Shown here one piece after another: positions 8,724 through 17,991 of a stretch of 64,000 nucleotides of DNA. Positions within the stretch are counted from its first letter, which is position 1; every line of letters starts with the position of its first letter. The notes under the pieces were generated by a model. That model was not told where the DNA came from. It saw nothing but the letters and a program-made list of their open reading frames with translations, and did no database searches. Location: positions 170,724 through 234,723 of the forward strand of contig CAWHZU010000027.1 in the NCBI GenBank assembly GCA_963833885.1, given 5' to 3'. Source of the DNA: JASHPR01 sp963833885 (lineage in GTDB: Bacteria; Actinomycetota; Actinomycetes; Streptosporangiales; Streptosporangiaceae). A program made the position numbers and the translations under genes.

Positions 8724-8803
8724 CAGGGGCCAGGTCCCGTGGATGTACCAAACGGCTCAATCTAAGGAGCCCAAAGGTACATCGATCCGGGGCCGGGCCC
8801 CTG
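8724..8803. repeat. Hairpin element, copy 1 (GATGTACC...GGTACATC)
   Basis: An extended inverted repeat between the convergent genes ending at 8691 and 8834. The inner arms are GATGTACC (8742-8749) and GGTACATC (8776-8783); inside them GGCTC pairs with GAGCC around an 8-base loop. Outer arms start CAGGGGCC (8724) and end GGGCCCCTG (8803). The same inner framework with identical spacing recurs at 21721. There is no T-run, so it is not a canonical intrinsic terminator, though its position between convergent genes allows a bidirectional terminator role. Confidence 0.7.
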
Positions 8804-8833
8804 TTTGCGCTCAGCGTCGGCTCCTGTCTGCGG

Positions 8834-9391
8834 TCAGTCGTTAAAGGTCTGCACGGTCGGGGCGCCAGAGTTCCAGGTAGCGATCAGCGAGGAGACGCCG
8901 GAGCCCGCGCTGAAGTCCACGCGCAGCCAGCCCGCCGCCGACCACGTCTGGACCGAGAACCCGGCCGCCGGGGTCGCGGCGACCAGTTGCACCGATGTCG
9001 CTGCGACCAGCAGCGTTACCCGGCCGCCGGTGAGCGCGTAGCTGCGCACGACCCCGGAACCCGTTCTCCGGGCAGGCCGGGACGGCGCGGGGGCCGGTGC
9101 AGCGACGCCGGGTGACGGGCTGCCGGACGGCGAAGAGGAATCGCTGGGGCTTGGCGATGGCGGGTCCCCGGGCCGTGGCGCGGGCGTTGCGGCGCCGAGG
9201 ACCGGGGCTGGCTGCCCGCCGCTCACCGCGTCCCGCAGCACAACCTGCGCACCGAGCCAGGCCAGCGCCACGGCGACGGCGGTGCCCGCGGCCCACACGG
9301 CGGTACCGCTGATCAGCCGCCCTGGCCGACCCAGGCGGCTCGGCCGCCCCGGCTCGCCCGGCCGACCCGACCGGCCAGGCCGTCCCGTCAT
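8834..9391 (-). CDS. Exported single-pass protein with Gly/Pro/Arg-rich cytosolic tail
   Basis: A 185-residue protein, function unknown. The cytosolic tail is a Gly-Arg-Pro repeat (GRPGRSGRPGEPGRPSRLGR). One hydrophobic helix follows (residues 31-50, TAVWAAGTAVAVALAWLGAQ), then a Pro/Ser-rich stalk and a small external domain (RVTLLVAATSVQLVAATPAA, ending WNSGAPTVQTFND) that looks like a beta-rich sensor or ligand-binding fold. The frame stays open far upstream, but ATG 9391 is the sensible start because the response regulator promoter must lie at 9392-9451. Divergence from a two-component system suggests it is a target or accessory sensor. Confidence 0.75.
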   Translation of the reverse strand: MTGRPGRSGRPGEPGRPSRLGRPGRLISGTAVWAAGTAVAVALAWLGAQVVLRDAVSGGQPAPVLGAATPAPRPGDPPSPSPSDSSSPSGSPSPGVAAPAPAPSRPARRTGSGVVRSYALTGGRVTLLVAATSVQLVAATPAAGFSVQTWSAAGWLRVDFSAGSGVSSLIATWNSGAPTVQTFND

Positions 9392-9451
9392 TAACCGCCG
9401 CACATCGCCAATATTGCAGCAATCAACCGCGAAAGGCGTACGGTTCCTGTC

Positions 9452-10132
9452 ATGGCCCGGGTGCTCGTCATCGAGGACGACCCGCTGGTGAGATCCGCGG
9501 TCATCGGCGACCTGGCGAACCGCGAGCACGCGGTGCGCAGCGCGGGCACGGCGCTGGACGGGCTGCGCGAGCTGAGCCACCATCCGCCCGAGGTGATCGT
9601 GCTCGACCTGGGCCTGCCCGACCTCGACGGCCGCCAGGCGCTGCGGATGATGCGGGCGGTGTCGGCGGTTCCGGTGATCGTCGCGACCGCCTGCGACGAG
9701 GAGTCCGAGATCGTCCGCCTGCTCAACGCCGGCGCCGACGACTATCTGGTCAAGCCGTTCTCCTGTGAGCATCTGGCGGCGCGGATCGCCGCGGTGCTGC
9801 GCCGGAACGGGGCGGCCGATGGCGGCCATCAGGTGCTGACGGTCGGCGGTCTCCGGGTAGATCTGGCCGCCCGGGAGGCGAGCCTCGATGGCAGGCCGCT
9901 GCAGCTGAGCCGGCGCGAGTTCGACCTGCTCGGGTACCTCGCCGCGCGCCCGGACCAGGTGGTGGCCCGGCGTGAGCTGCTCTCCGACGTGTGGCACCAG
10001 TCCTACGGGGACGACCAGACCATCGACGTGCACGTGTCCTGGCTGCGCCGCAAGCTCGGCGAGAGCGCGGCGGCCCCGCGCTACCTGCACACCGTCCGCG
10101 GGGTCGGCGTGAAGCTGGCCAGCCCCCGGTGA
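9452..10132 (+). CDS. OmpR-family response regulator
   Basis: A 226-residue two-component DNA-binding regulator. The receiver has D9-D10, the phosphoacceptor D52 (VIVLDLGLPDLDG) and K101 (YLVKPF). The winged helix covers about residues 130-225 (LQLSRREFDLLGYLAARPDQ, RKLGESAAAPRYLHTVRGVG). It overlaps the histidine kinase gene by 4 bases (GTGA at 10129-10132), so the pair is one operon. The 60-base space to the divergent exported-protein gene is the likely shared operator region. The stimulus is unknown. Confidence 0.94.
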   Translation: MARVLVIEDDPLVRSAVIGDLANREHAVRSAGTALDGLRELSHHPPEVIVLDLGLPDLDGRQALRMMRAVSAVPVIVATACDEESEIVRLLNAGADDYLVKPFSCEHLAARIAAVLRRNGAADGGHQVLTVGGLRVDLAAREASLDGRPLQLSRREFDLLGYLAARPDQVVARRELLSDVWHQSYGDDQTIDVHVSWLRRKLGESAAAPRYLHTVRGVGVKLASPR

Positions 10133-11493
10133 GGCGCACGCTGGCCCTGGTCTGTGCCGCGGTGACCTCGATGGTCGCGCTCGCGTTCCTGATCCCGCTG
10201 GCCCTGCTCGTCCGGCAGATCGCGCAGGACAACGCGCTGCGCAGCGCCCAGTTCCAGGCTGCCTCGATCGAGCCGGTGCTCGCGGTCACCACCAGCCGGG
10301 CCGGCCTGTCCAAGGCGATCGACGCCGCGCAGGCGGGCGGGGACGGCAGGCTGGCCGTCTACCTCACCGGACCAGCCGGAGGGCGTGGCGTGCTGGCCGC
10401 CGGAAGCGGTCAGGCCGACCCGGCCGATCTGGCCCGGGCCGTCGCATCCGCCCGGTCGTTCACGGTGCCACGGCCGGGCGGGTACGTGGTGTTCCAGCCG
10501 GTGGCGCTCGGCGGCGGCAGGCTCGCGGTGATCGAGGCGTTCGTTCCCGGCGCGGACCTGACCCGGGGCGTGGCGCTGTCCTGGGCGGTGATGGCTGCGG
10601 TCGCGGTGGCGCTCGTCGCGGTCTCGGTGCTGCTCGCCGACCGGCTGGCCGCCCAGGTCACCGGTGCGGCGCGGCGGCTCGCCACGGCCGCGGCATCGCT
10701 CGGCGGCGGCGACCTGACCGCGCGCAGCGAGGTGTCGGGGCCGCCGGAGCTGACCGCGGCGGCGGCCGCGTTCAACGCCATGGCCGAGCGGCTCAGCCGC
10801 ATGATCACAGCGGAGCGGGTGATGGCCGCCGACCTGCCGCACCGGCTGCGCACCCCGCTGACCGCGCTGCGGATGAACGCGGGCGCGCTCGGGCCGGGCC
10901 GGGCCGAGGACGAGACCAGGCTGGCCGTCACCCAGATGGAGCAGGAGGTCGACAAGATCATCCGCGCCGCCCGGCGCCCGGCGCTCGGCGAGCCGTCGAG
11001 CTGCGATGCGGCCGAGGTGCTGGCCGAGCGGATGGACTTCTGGTCCGCGCTGGCCGACGACCAGCTCAGGGCGTGGCACCTGGTCGGCGCGGACCAGCCG
11101 GTGCCGGTCCCGGTGGCAAGGCAGGACCTGATCGCGGCCGCCGACGCCCTGCTCGGCAACGTCTTCCTGCACACCGGGGAGGGCACGGAGTTCGCGGTGA
11201 CGCTGCACGCCGGCGACGGCGTCGTGGCCATCTTCTTCGCCGACGCCGGGCCCGGGATCACCGACCCCGGCGCGGCGCTGCAGCGCGGCCGCAGCGGCCG
11301 CGGATCGACCGGGCTCGGCCTGGACATCGCCCGGCGGGTCGCCGAGTCGACCGGCGGCGAGCTGCGGATCGACCGGTCCACGCTGGGCGGCGCGCAGGTC
11401 CAGATGTGGCTGCGCACCGGTGGGCCGCCGGTGTCCCGCGGCCGCAGGGCCGACGGCAGGCGGCGGCTTAGCAGGCGCTCAGTCATCGATTAA
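10129..11493 (+). CDS. Sensor histidine kinase
   Basis: From the GTG at 10129, 454 residues: TM1 at about 5-25, an external sensor of about 120 residues, TM2 at about 146-172 (SWAVMAAVAVALVAVSVLLA), a HAMP linker to about 226, the dimerisation helix with phospho-His H238 (HRLRTPLTALRM), then the HATPase domain with N-box (LLGNVFLHTGEGTEF), DAGPGI and GLGLDIARRVAESTGGELRI. The H-box has HR-LRTP rather than the usual HELRTP, a variation also seen in other actinobacterial kinases. Cognate regulator is encoded immediately upstream. Confidence 0.93.
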   Translation: MRRTLALVCAAVTSMVALAFLIPLALLVRQIAQDNALRSAQFQAASIEPVLAVTTSRAGLSKAIDAAQAGGDGRLAVYLTGPAGGRGVLAAGSGQADPADLARAVASARSFTVPRPGGYVVFQPVALGGGRLAVIEAFVPGADLTRGVALSWAVMAAVAVALVAVSVLLADRLAAQVTGAARRLATAAASLGGGDLTARSEVSGPPELTAAAAAFNAMAERLSRMITAERVMAADLPHRLRTPLTALRMNAGALGPGRAEDETRLAVTQMEQEVDKIIRAARRPALGEPSSCDAAEVLAERMDFWSALADDQLRAWHLVGADQPVPVPVARQDLIAAADALLGNVFLHTGEGTEFAVTLHAGDGVVAIFFADAGPGITDPGAALQRGRSGRGSTGLGLDIARRVAESTGGELRIDRSTLGGAQVQMWLRTGGPPVSRGRRADGRRRLSRRSVID

Positions 11494-11618
11494 GGGGGCC
11501 TTAACGCTCAGCCGCTCCCCGGTCAGGCTGCGTGACGCGCGCCTAGCGTGGCTCGCGTTCACAGGCTCGTGGAACCCGCCCACGGGACCTTGGAACCCGA
11601 CCGAGAGGTGACGCAGCG

Positions 11619-13160
11619 ATGGGCAGGCCGCACGGACGCCGCGACGACAACATCGGCAACGACGGCAATGGCCATCGGCGCGTGCGGCAGCGGCCAGCCG
11701 GCTGGCGGCGCATCGGCGCGTCGGGGTTCCTGCCCGCGATCGTGATGGCGTCGGTCCTCGCCGCTGGCGGCACCGTTGCGGCGCTCGCGGCCAGCGGTTC
11801 GTCAGGCCCGTCCCTGACGGTCAGCTACCAGACCACCTCCAGCTGGGGCACCGGCTACACCGGCCTGTACACGATCACCAATGACGGCGCGGCCGCCACG
11901 GCCGGCTGGGCCCTCGGGTTCCGGCTGCCCGGCGGCGCCTCGCTCAGCAGCCTGTGGAACGGCACCGACGAGGTGAGCGGCGGCCAGGTGACCGTGACGA
12001 ACGCGGGCTGGGACGGCACGATCGAGCCGGGGGCCGCGGCGAACGTCGGCTTGGTGGTCGAGGGCTCGGCCGCCGCCCCGGCGGACTGCACGATCGACGG
12101 CGCGCCCTGCCAGCCGGGCGGGGGCAGCACCGGTTCTCCGACACCAAGCCCGTCGGCCACGGCCCCAACGCCGACGCCAACGGCCACGCCGAGCAGCAGC
12201 CCGTCTCCGTCGCCGTCCTCCCCGGCGCCGTCGCCCTCCCCGAGCCAGACGGCCGGGACCACCGCTGGCTTCGCCCCGTACGTGGACACCAGCCTGTTCC
12301 CGCCGTTCAGCCTGACCAGCGTGGCCGCCAGCACCGGCGTCAAGCAGTTCAACCTGGCATTCGTGGTGTCCGGCGGCGGCTGCACCCCGGAATGGGGCGG
12401 CACCACGGCGATCGGCGACAACCCGGTCGCCGCCGAGATCAGCGCGCTGCGCGCGATGGGCGGGGACGTCCGGGTCTCGTTCGGCGGTGAGGACGGCAGT
12501 GAGCTGGCGCAGACCTGCACCAGCGTCTCCCAGCTCGCCGCCGCCTACCAGCAGGTGATCTCCAGCTACGGCCTGAACAAGATCGATTTCGACATCGAGG
12601 GTGCCGCGATCGACGACACCACGGCCAACGCCGTCAGGGACCAGGCCCTGGCCCAGCTTGAGGCGCAGGATCCCGGCCTGCAGGTGTCGTTCACCCTCCC
12701 GGTGGAGCCGTCCGGGCTGACCCAGGACGGCATCAACCTGCTGACCGGCGCGGTCTCGGCCGGCGTCAAGATCGCCGCGGTCAACGTGATGGCCATGGAC
12801 TTTGGCGACGCCAGCGCCCCGGATCCGGCCACGATGATGGGCACCTACGCCATCGACGCCGCGACGGCCACCGACGCGCAGCTCGCCGGCGTGCTCGGGA
12901 TCAGCGACGCAGCGGCCTGGGCGAAGGTCGCGGTAACGCCGATGATCGGCCAGAACGACCAGGCCGACGAGGTCTTCACGATTGCCGACGCCCAGCAGCT
13001 CGAGGCGTTTGCGGCCGCCAAGCACCTGGCCTGGCTGTCCATGTGGTCGGCCGGCCGGGACCAGGAATGCTCCGGCGGCGTGGACACCGCTGCGCAGCCG
13101 ACCTGCAGCGGCATCGTGCAGACGCCGCAGGAGTTCATGGAGACCCTGGGCCAGTACTGA
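11619..13160 (+). CDS. Secreted chitinase, CBM2 plus GH18
   Basis: A 513-residue exported polysaccharide hydrolase. Signal/anchor segment at about residues 38-60 (LPAIVMASVLAAGGTVAALA). A family-2 carbohydrate-binding module spans about 65-165 (WGTGYTGLYTITNDGAAATA, ending AGWDGTIEPGAAANVGLVVE). A Pro/Ser/Thr linker follows (170-215), then a GH18 catalytic domain with the signature IDFDIEG at about 320-327, whose Glu is the acid/base, plus the FGGEDGSELA and VMAMDF strands. It should cleave chitin outside the cell for carbon and nitrogen. No DasR-like box was found in the 125 bases upstream. Confidence 0.93.
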   Translation: MGRPHGRRDDNIGNDGNGHRRVRQRPAGWRRIGASGFLPAIVMASVLAAGGTVAALAASGSSGPSLTVSYQTTSSWGTGYTGLYTITNDGAAATAGWALGFRLPGGASLSSLWNGTDEVSGGQVTVTNAGWDGTIEPGAAANVGLVVEGSAAAPADCTIDGAPCQPGGGSTGSPTPSPSATAPTPTPTATPSSSPSPSPSSPAPSPSPSQTAGTTAGFAPYVDTSLFPPFSLTSVAASTGVKQFNLAFVVSGGGCTPEWGGTTAIGDNPVAAEISALRAMGGDVRVSFGGEDGSELAQTCTSVSQLAAAYQQVISSYGLNKIDFDIEGAAIDDTTANAVRDQALAQLEAQDPGLQVSFTLPVEPSGLTQDGINLLTGAVSAGVKIAAVNVMAMDFGDASAPDPATMMGTYAIDAATATDAQLAGVLGISDAAAWAKVAVTPMIGQNDQADEVFTIADAQQLEAFAAAKHLAWLSMWSAGRDQECSGGVDTAAQPTCSGIVQTPQEFMETLGQY

Positions 13161-13166
13161 GCGGTC

Positions 13167-14096
13167 CTAGCCGGGCAGGGCGTCCAGCCGGCGCAGGATC
13201 ACGCCCTCGCGCAGCGCCCAGGGGCACACCTCGAGCTCGGGCAGGCCGAACAGGTCCATCGCCGCGTCGGCAATGATCGCCCCGGCGGCGAGCTGGGGGG
13301 CCCGGCCCCTGGACACGCCGGGCAGCTTCATCCGCTCCGCCGCCGACGTCCGCGACAGCCGGTCCGCCAGCGCCGTCACGTCGGCGTGCCGCAGGAACCG
13401 CCGGACGTATGGCCCTTCGCTGGACGGGGCGGCCCCGGCGATTCTGGCGAGCTGGCGGAACGTCTTGGACGTGGCGACAGCGTCGTCGGGCCGACCGTCC
13501 CGCATGACCGCACCCGCGGTCGCGGCGATCTCGGCCCTGACGTGCTTGCGCAGCTGCCGCACCTCGTCGGCCGACGGCGGGTCACCGCCCAGCCAGTCCC
13601 TGGTGAGGCGGCCGGCGCCGAGCGGCAGGGACACCGCGACGCTCGGCTCCTCGTCCACGCCCGAGGCGATTTCCAGCGATCCGCCGCCGATGTCCAGCAT
13701 GAGCAGCCGCCCCGAGGACCAGCCGAACCAGCGCCGGGCGGCCAGGAATGTCAGCCGGGACTCGTCCGGGCCAGGCAGCACCTTGATGTCGACGTCGGTT
13801 TCCTGCTGGATCTGGCTGAGCAGCTCGAGGCCATTGGCCGCGTCCCGCACGGCGGAGGTCGCGAACGCCAGAAACTCCTGAACGCCCTTGTCCTCGGCGA
13901 TCCGGAGTGCCTCATCCACGAAGTCGCGCAGCTGCACCGCGCAGTCCTCGGTAAGGCAGTTCTCGGCGTCCAGGTGGTCGCCGAGCCGCAGCTCGGCCTT
14001 GTGCGAGAACGCGGGAACGGGCCGCGCGCCCTGGTGTGCGTCAACAACAAGCAAATGGACGGTGTTGGACCCGACGTCCAGGACCCCCAAGCGCAT
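13167..14096 (-). CDS. Ppx/GppA-family exopolyphosphatase
   Basis: A 309-residue ASKHA-fold phosphatase that releases phosphate from polyphosphate ends or hydrolyses pppGpp. Phosphate-binding motifs are [15 protein letters not shown] near the N-terminus, the [11 protein letters not shown] strand and [15 protein letters not shown] in the middle. Length equals the short actinobacterial Ppx (about 310-320). It is convergent with the chitinase (6 bases between stops) and divergent from the DUF427 gene. Confidence 0.92.
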   Translation of the reverse strand: MRLGVLDVGSNTVHLLVVDAHQGARPVPAFSHKAELRLGDHLDAENCLTEDCAVQLRDFVDEALRIAEDKGVQEFLAFATSAVRDAANGLELLSQIQQETDVDIKVLPGPDESRLTFLAARRWFGWSSGRLLMLDIGGGSLEIASGVDEEPSVAVSLPLGAGRLTRDWLGGDPPSADEVRQLRKHVRAEIAATAGAVMRDGRPDDAVATSKTFRQLARIAGAAPSSEGPYVRRFLRHADVTALADRLSRTSAAERMKLPGVSRGRAPQLAAGAIIADAAMDLFGLPELEVCPWALREGVILRRLDALPG

Positions 14097-14206
14097 AACA
14101 CGACGCTACCGCCTCTGCCACAGCAGAAGGGACAGCGGCGGCCCAGCCGGGCCAGGAAGGTGCGCCGCTGTATGTTCGGAACATTAGGGGATCGCCGGAG
14201 GTGGGC

Positions 14207-14959
14207 ATGAGCGAGAACGCGCGAGGCAGCGTGAGGGTCGAGCAGGGGCCGAAGAGGGTCCGCGTCTACCTGGGCGGCGAGCTGGTCGCCGATACCAGGA
14301 CGCCGTACCTGGTGTGGGAGTCCCCGTACTACCCCACCTACTACCTGCCCGCGTCCGACATGCGCGCGACGCTGATCCCGGCGGGAGAGACCAAGCACTC
14401 GCCCAGCCGCGGCAATGGCGAGGTGCTGCACGTGAAAACGGCAACAGCCACTGCCGACGGCGCTGCGGTGCGCTACCCGGACTCCCCGCTGGAGCAGCTG
14501 CGCGACCTGGTCCGGCTGGACTGGGGCGCGATGAGCGAGTGGCTGGAGGAGGACGAACCCGTATACACCCACCCGCGCGACCCCTACAAGCGGGTGGACA
14601 TCCTGGCCAGCTCGCGGCACGTGCGGGTCGAGGTGGACGGCATCACCGTCGCCGAGTCGCGCCAGCCGCGGGTGCTGTTCGAGACCGGCCTGCCGCCCCG
14701 GCACTACATCCCGCTTACCGACTTGCGGATGGACATGCTGCGGCCATCCGAGACGGTCTCGCACTGCCCGTACAAGGGCAGCGCGAGCTACTGGTCGGTG
14801 GACACCGGCACAAGCGTGCACCAGGACATCGTCTGGATCTACCGGACCCCGCTGCCGGAGAGCCAGAAGGTCGCTGGCCTGGCCTGCTTCTACGACGAGA
14901 AGGTGGACGTGTACCTGGACGGCGAGCTGCAGGCCAAACCCAAGACCCCGTTCAGCTAA
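14207..14959 (+). CDS. Tandem DUF427 protein
   Basis: A 250-residue protein with two copies of the DUF427 beta fold, each with a strand pair of the form V-R-V-x-x-G-x-x-V-A-x-(S/T)-R (RVYLGGELVADTRTPYLVWE and RVEVDGITVAESRQPRVLFE) and a Y-x-P-x-x-D element. The function of the family is unknown. ATG 14207 is preferred over GTG 14201 because cggagg lies directly upstream of 14201. It shares 4 bases of 3' overlap with the convergent dipeptidase gene. Confidence 0.9.
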   Translation: MSENARGSVRVEQGPKRVRVYLGGELVADTRTPYLVWESPYYPTYYLPASDMRATLIPAGETKHSPSRGNGEVLHVKTATATADGAAVRYPDSPLEQLRDLVRLDWGAMSEWLEEDEPVYTHPRDPYKRVDILASSRHVRVEVDGITVAESRQPRVLFETGLPPRHYIPLTDLRMDMLRPSETVSHCPYKGSASYWSVDTGTSVHQDIVWIYRTPLPESQKVAGLACFYDEKVDVYLDGELQAKPKTPFS

Positions 14960-16179
14960 TCCACTGCGGCCGGCTTGTCCAAATCCTCGATCCTGGAACG
15001 CGACGGTCCCCGGCTGGCCGAGAGCGCCCGGGCGGTTTCTTCGGCCGCGCGCAGCGTCCGAATGATGTTGCCGCTGGCCAGTTTCCCGCAGTCCTCCTCG
15101 CTCCAGCCGCGGCGAAGCAGCTCGGCGATCAGCGCCGGGTAACAGGAGGTGTCCTCGAGCCCCTCGGGCAACCAGTCGACGCCGTCGTAGTCGCTGCCGA
15201 TGCCGACGTGGTCAACGCCCGCGACCTCCCGGACGTGCTCGGCGTGGTCGGCCACCTCGGCCAGTTTCACGGCCGGCCTGGGGTGCTTGGCGATCCACTC
15301 TCGGCGCAACTCCTTGGCCTGGCCGCGGCCTGGGACGTTCTTGAAGTCGAACCCACGCCGCTTGGCATCCTCGGCGAACCCACGCTCCCAGTCGCGGCAC
15401 GCCTGGGAGACGAACGCGGGCACGAAGTTCACCATGCAGGTGCCGCCGTTGGCAGGCAGCCGCGCCAGGATCTCGTCAGGGACGTTCCTCGGGTGGTCAC
15501 AGATCGCCAGCGCCGACGAGTGGGAGAAGATGAGCGGCCCCTCCGCGGTGTCCAGGGCGTCGCGCATGGTGTCCGGGGACACGTGGGACAGGTCCACGAG
15601 CATGCCGAGCCGCTGCATCTCCCGGACCACCTCACGGCCGAACGGGCTCAGCCCGCCGACGACCGGGTCGTCGGTCGCCGAGTCGGCCCAGGGCAGGCTG
15701 CGGTTGTGGGTGAGGGTCATGTAGCGGACGCCGAGCGCGTACAGCGCCCGGAGCGTGCCGAGCGAGGAGCCGATGGAGTGGCCCCCCTCCGCCCCGATCA
15801 GCGAGGCCACCTTGCCCGCCGCGATGATCCGCTCCACGTCGTCGGCGGTCAGCGCGAGCTCGAGGGTGCCCGGATAGCGCCGGATCAGCTCGTGCACCAG
15901 GTCGATCTGCTCCAGGGTCGTGGTGACCGCGGTCTCGCCCTCGAGGTCGGCCGACACGTACACCGACCAGAACTGTGCGCCGACGCCGCCGGCGGCCATC
16001 CGGGGCCAGTCGGTCTGGATCGTGGTGACCGGGTGGTCCAGATCGGTGGTGTCGAGGTCGACATCGTCGGCCACGCGCAGGGTCCACGGCAGGTCGTTGT
16101 GGCCGTCGAGAATCGGGTGGCGGGTAAGCAGGTCGCGGGCGGCGGTGGCGGCGGCAGGGCTGGCTTCGGTGCTCGTCAT
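14956..16179 (-). CDS. Membrane-dipeptidase-type (M19) peptidase
   Basis: A 407-residue binuclear zinc peptidase of the renal dipeptidase family, cleaving dipeptides including ones with D-residues. Metal and active-site motifs visible: the N-terminal HNDLPW (H-x-D), GAEGGHSIGSSLGTLRALYA (bridging Glu), SHSSALAICDHPRN and VDHVGIGSDYDG. No signal peptide, so it is probably cytosolic in this organism. Length is as expected. It stands alone; it may serve recycling of peptides. Confidence 0.93.
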   Translation of the reverse strand: MTSTEASPAAATAARDLLTRHPILDGHNDLPWTLRVADDVDLDTTDLDHPVTTIQTDWPRMAAGGVGAQFWSVYVSADLEGETAVTTTLEQIDLVHELIRRYPGTLELALTADDVERIIAAGKVASLIGAEGGHSIGSSLGTLRALYALGVRYMTLTHNRSLPWADSATDDPVVGGLSPFGREVVREMQRLGMLVDLSHVSPDTMRDALDTAEGPLIFSHSSALAICDHPRNVPDEILARLPANGGTCMVNFVPAFVSQACRDWERGFAEDAKRRGFDFKNVPGRGQAKELRREWIAKHPRPAVKLAEVADHAEHVREVAGVDHVGIGSDYDGVDWLPEGLEDTSCYPALIAELLRRGWSEEDCGKLASGNIIRTLRAAEETARALSASRGPSRSRIEDLDKPAAVD

Positions 16180-16336
16180 TGCCCCAGCTTACGTAGATCG
16201 TCCGGGCACCACCTCGGTGGCTCTGGCCCCCCGCCCACCCCACCCCACCGGCGCATTGACGACGTGAGGATCCGCACTCGGCGCGTTCGGATGCCGTTAG
16301 GAACGCCGCCGGCACCGGCTAGCCGAAGGACGCTGG

Positions 16337-17098
16337 ATGGCGGAGGTTGTGCACAGGAGGTGTCGGGTGAAGCGCTACCTGACCAGAGACGCCGCCGCGG
16401 TCGCCGCCGGGCTGCTGCTGCCGCTGGCCGTTTCGGCGCTGCTGCTCCCGCTGCGGTCCAGCTGGTCGAACACGAACGTCGCCCTGGTGCTGGTGGTCGC
16501 GGTGGTCGCGGTGGCCGCGATCGGCAACCGGTGGGCGGGCGTGCTTGCCGCGCTCTCGGCAGCCGCCTGGTTCGATTTCTTTTTCACCGTGCCCTACTAC
16601 CGCTTCGTGATCTCCCGGTCGGCCGACATCAGGACCGCCCTGCTGCTGCTGGTGGTTGGCGTGGCCGTGTCCCAGCTTGCCGCCAGGGCCAGACGGCTTC
16701 GGGTGCTGGCGATCACCGACGCGCGCTACCTGGCCGAGATCCACGAGGCGTCGGAGCTCGCGCAGACGGCCAGCTCGCCCGACGTTGTGGTCGACCACGT
16801 CAAGGACCAGCTCATCAGCGTGCTTGACCTGGCTGGATGCCGGTTCGAGTACGGGTCCCTGCTCGGGCACCCGCCACGGCTGGAGCAGGACGGCAGCGTC
16901 ATGGTCGGGCGGCACCGCTATGCCGTCGAGGACGGGGGGCTCCCGGGCGAGGAGATCGAACTGCGGGCGATCGCCAACGGCCGGTATTACGGGCGGTTCA
17001 TGCTGCGGCCCAAACCGATGTCGCGGCCCTCTCTGCAGGCTCGCCTGGTCGCGGTGACCCTGGCCGACCAGGCCGGGCTCGCCTTCAGCGCCCGTTAA
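16337..17098 (+). CDS. DUF4118 membrane protein (KdpD-like sensor module)
   Basis: A 253-residue protein with four predicted membrane helices (residues 20-125; LLLPLAVSALLLPL, NVALVLVVAVVAVAAIG, VLAALSAAAWFDFFFTVPYY, ALLLLVVGVAVSQLA), matching the DUF4118 region of KdpD, then a soluble GAF-like part from about 140. No His-kinase domain is present, so it is a stand-alone sensor or regulatory module. FDFFFTVPYYRF is the characteristic DUF4118 motif. The ATG at 16337 lacks a strong ribosome site; the GTG at 16367 (VKRYLTRDA) follows aggaggt and may be the true start. Confidence 0.85.
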   Translation: MAEVVHRRCRVKRYLTRDAAAVAAGLLLPLAVSALLLPLRSSWSNTNVALVLVVAVVAVAAIGNRWAGVLAALSAAAWFDFFFTVPYYRFVISRSADIRTALLLLVVGVAVSQLAARARRLRVLAITDARYLAEIHEASELAQTASSPDVVVDHVKDQLISVLDLAGCRFEYGSLLGHPPRLEQDGSVMVGRHRYAVEDGGLPGEEIELRAIANGRYYGRFMLRPKPMSRPSLQARLVAVTLADQAGLAFSAR

Positions 17099-17099
17099 A

Positions 17100-17118
17100 G
17101 CGCGCGCCCCGGGCGCGC
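17100..17118. other. GC palindrome followed by A-run
   Basis: Immediately after the DUF4118 stop, gcgcgccc and gggcgcgc form a near-continuous palindrome followed by aaaaa on the + strand. The hairpin can form, but the homopolymer is on the wrong strand for a + strand intrinsic terminator. It may still end the transcript or be a protein site. Confidence 0.35.
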
Positions 17119-17192
17119 AAAAACCTTACTATCTCACGTATGACGTTATGGACCACCGTCGCGCCACCTCGCGCAGGCTGGCGGGGTGAGCC

Positions 17193-17393
17193 ATGGGGGT
17201 AGCGATAATCGCGCTGGTAATTGCCTGCCTTATTGGTTGGCATGCCAGCAAGGCGCATATATCTCATGGCCTCATACCGACCAGAAAGGGCCAGTTGCCC
17301 GGCATGCGCCGTGACCGAACGCGCTATATTCTCCGGACGCTCTTGCTGGTCGTCATACTCCTGGTGATTCTTGTGCTCGTCGCCAAGCGCTAA
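17193..17393 (+). CDS. Small two-helix membrane protein (66 aa)
   Basis: A 66-residue protein with an N-terminal hydrophobic segment (VAIIALVIACLIGW), a basic middle (LPGMRRDRTRY) and a C-terminal helix (ILRTLLLVVILLVILVLVAK). Its codon choice is less GC-biased at the 5' end than neighbours. Function unknown. Its stop overlaps the stop of the convergent kinase gene by 4 bases. The clean hydrophobic pattern supports coding. Confidence 0.65.
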   Translation: MGVAIIALVIACLIGWHASKAHISHGLIPTRKGQLPGMRRDRTRYILRTLLLVVILLVILVLVAKR

Positions 17394-17938
17394 GCGCTGA
17401 CGAACGCGACGACGTCGCTGAGCACGGGGTGGTAGCCGTCGGTGGTGTCGACCTCGAGCCAGGGCGCGTCGATGCTGACCCGGTCGAACGCGCTGTGGGC
17501 CTGCGCCTGGCTCGCCGCGTCGCGGTAGGTGGGGTCGGCGTGCGCCCGGCGCAGCGGGTTCTGCGCCGTTCTCCGCAGGATCCGCTGGAACGCCACGTCC
17601 GCGGCAACCACGGCGTGCACGATGCGGATGCGGGCCAGGCTCTGGAAGGGCTCCAGCCGGGGACGCCACACCCGGTCCTGGAACGCAGCCTCGGCCACGG
17701 TCGTCACCCCAGCCCGGATCAGCAGGTCAAGCACGCCGAAGAAGACCGGCAGGGCACGCATGGTCAGTTCGTCACCTCGCGCGGCCACGAATTCCGGAGT
17801 GTTATGCACCATTCCTTCCTTTATCTCGTCGCGGCAGATCGCCGGGCATCCGATCGCCCGCGCGATCTCATGCGCGAGCGTGGTCTTGCCCGATCCGGCC
17901 GGACCACTCACCACGACGAGCACCGGAAGATCGCCCAT
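17390..17938 (-). CDS. P-loop kinase-like ATPase
   Basis: A 182-residue nucleotide-binding protein with Walker A GPAGSGKTT at residues 9-17, then REDIK-like CRDEIKEGMV and an arginine-rich lid (RRTAQNPLRRAH). It resembles small-molecule kinases of the AAA_33/zeta-toxin-like group that phosphorylate sugars, nucleosides or antibiotics. Substrate not identifiable. The frame is open far upstream, but ATG 17938 starts the recognisable fold. The divergent PrsW gene lies across a repeat-bearing spacer. Confidence 0.8.
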   Translation of the reverse strand: MGDLPVLVVVSGPAGSGKTTLAHEIARAIGCPAICRDEIKEGMVHNTPEFVAARGDELTMRALPVFFGVLDLLIRAGVTTVAEAAFQDRVWRPRLEPFQSLARIRIVHAVVAADVAFQRILRRTAQNPLRRAHADPTYRDAASQAQAHSAFDRVSIDAPWLEVDTTDGYHPVLSDVVAFVSA

Positions 17939-17991
17939 CCTCCCAGTTATAAAGGTCACCTCCCTTGCGGGCGTCCATCCTCTCCTTATAA

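Noticed and set aside
8834..10090. A 418-codon reading of the exported protein
   Set aside because: The extra N-terminus is antisense to the response regulator; ATG 9391 gives a complete and sensible protein.
14314..16827. An 837-codon open frame on the + strand
   Set aside because: It runs antisense through the M19 dipeptidase and has Arg/Pro/Gly-biased composition without domain features; it is a by-product of high GC.
17100..17118. Intrinsic terminator after DUF4118
   Set aside because: The A-run is on the wrong side for + strand termination, so it is listed only as a palindrome.
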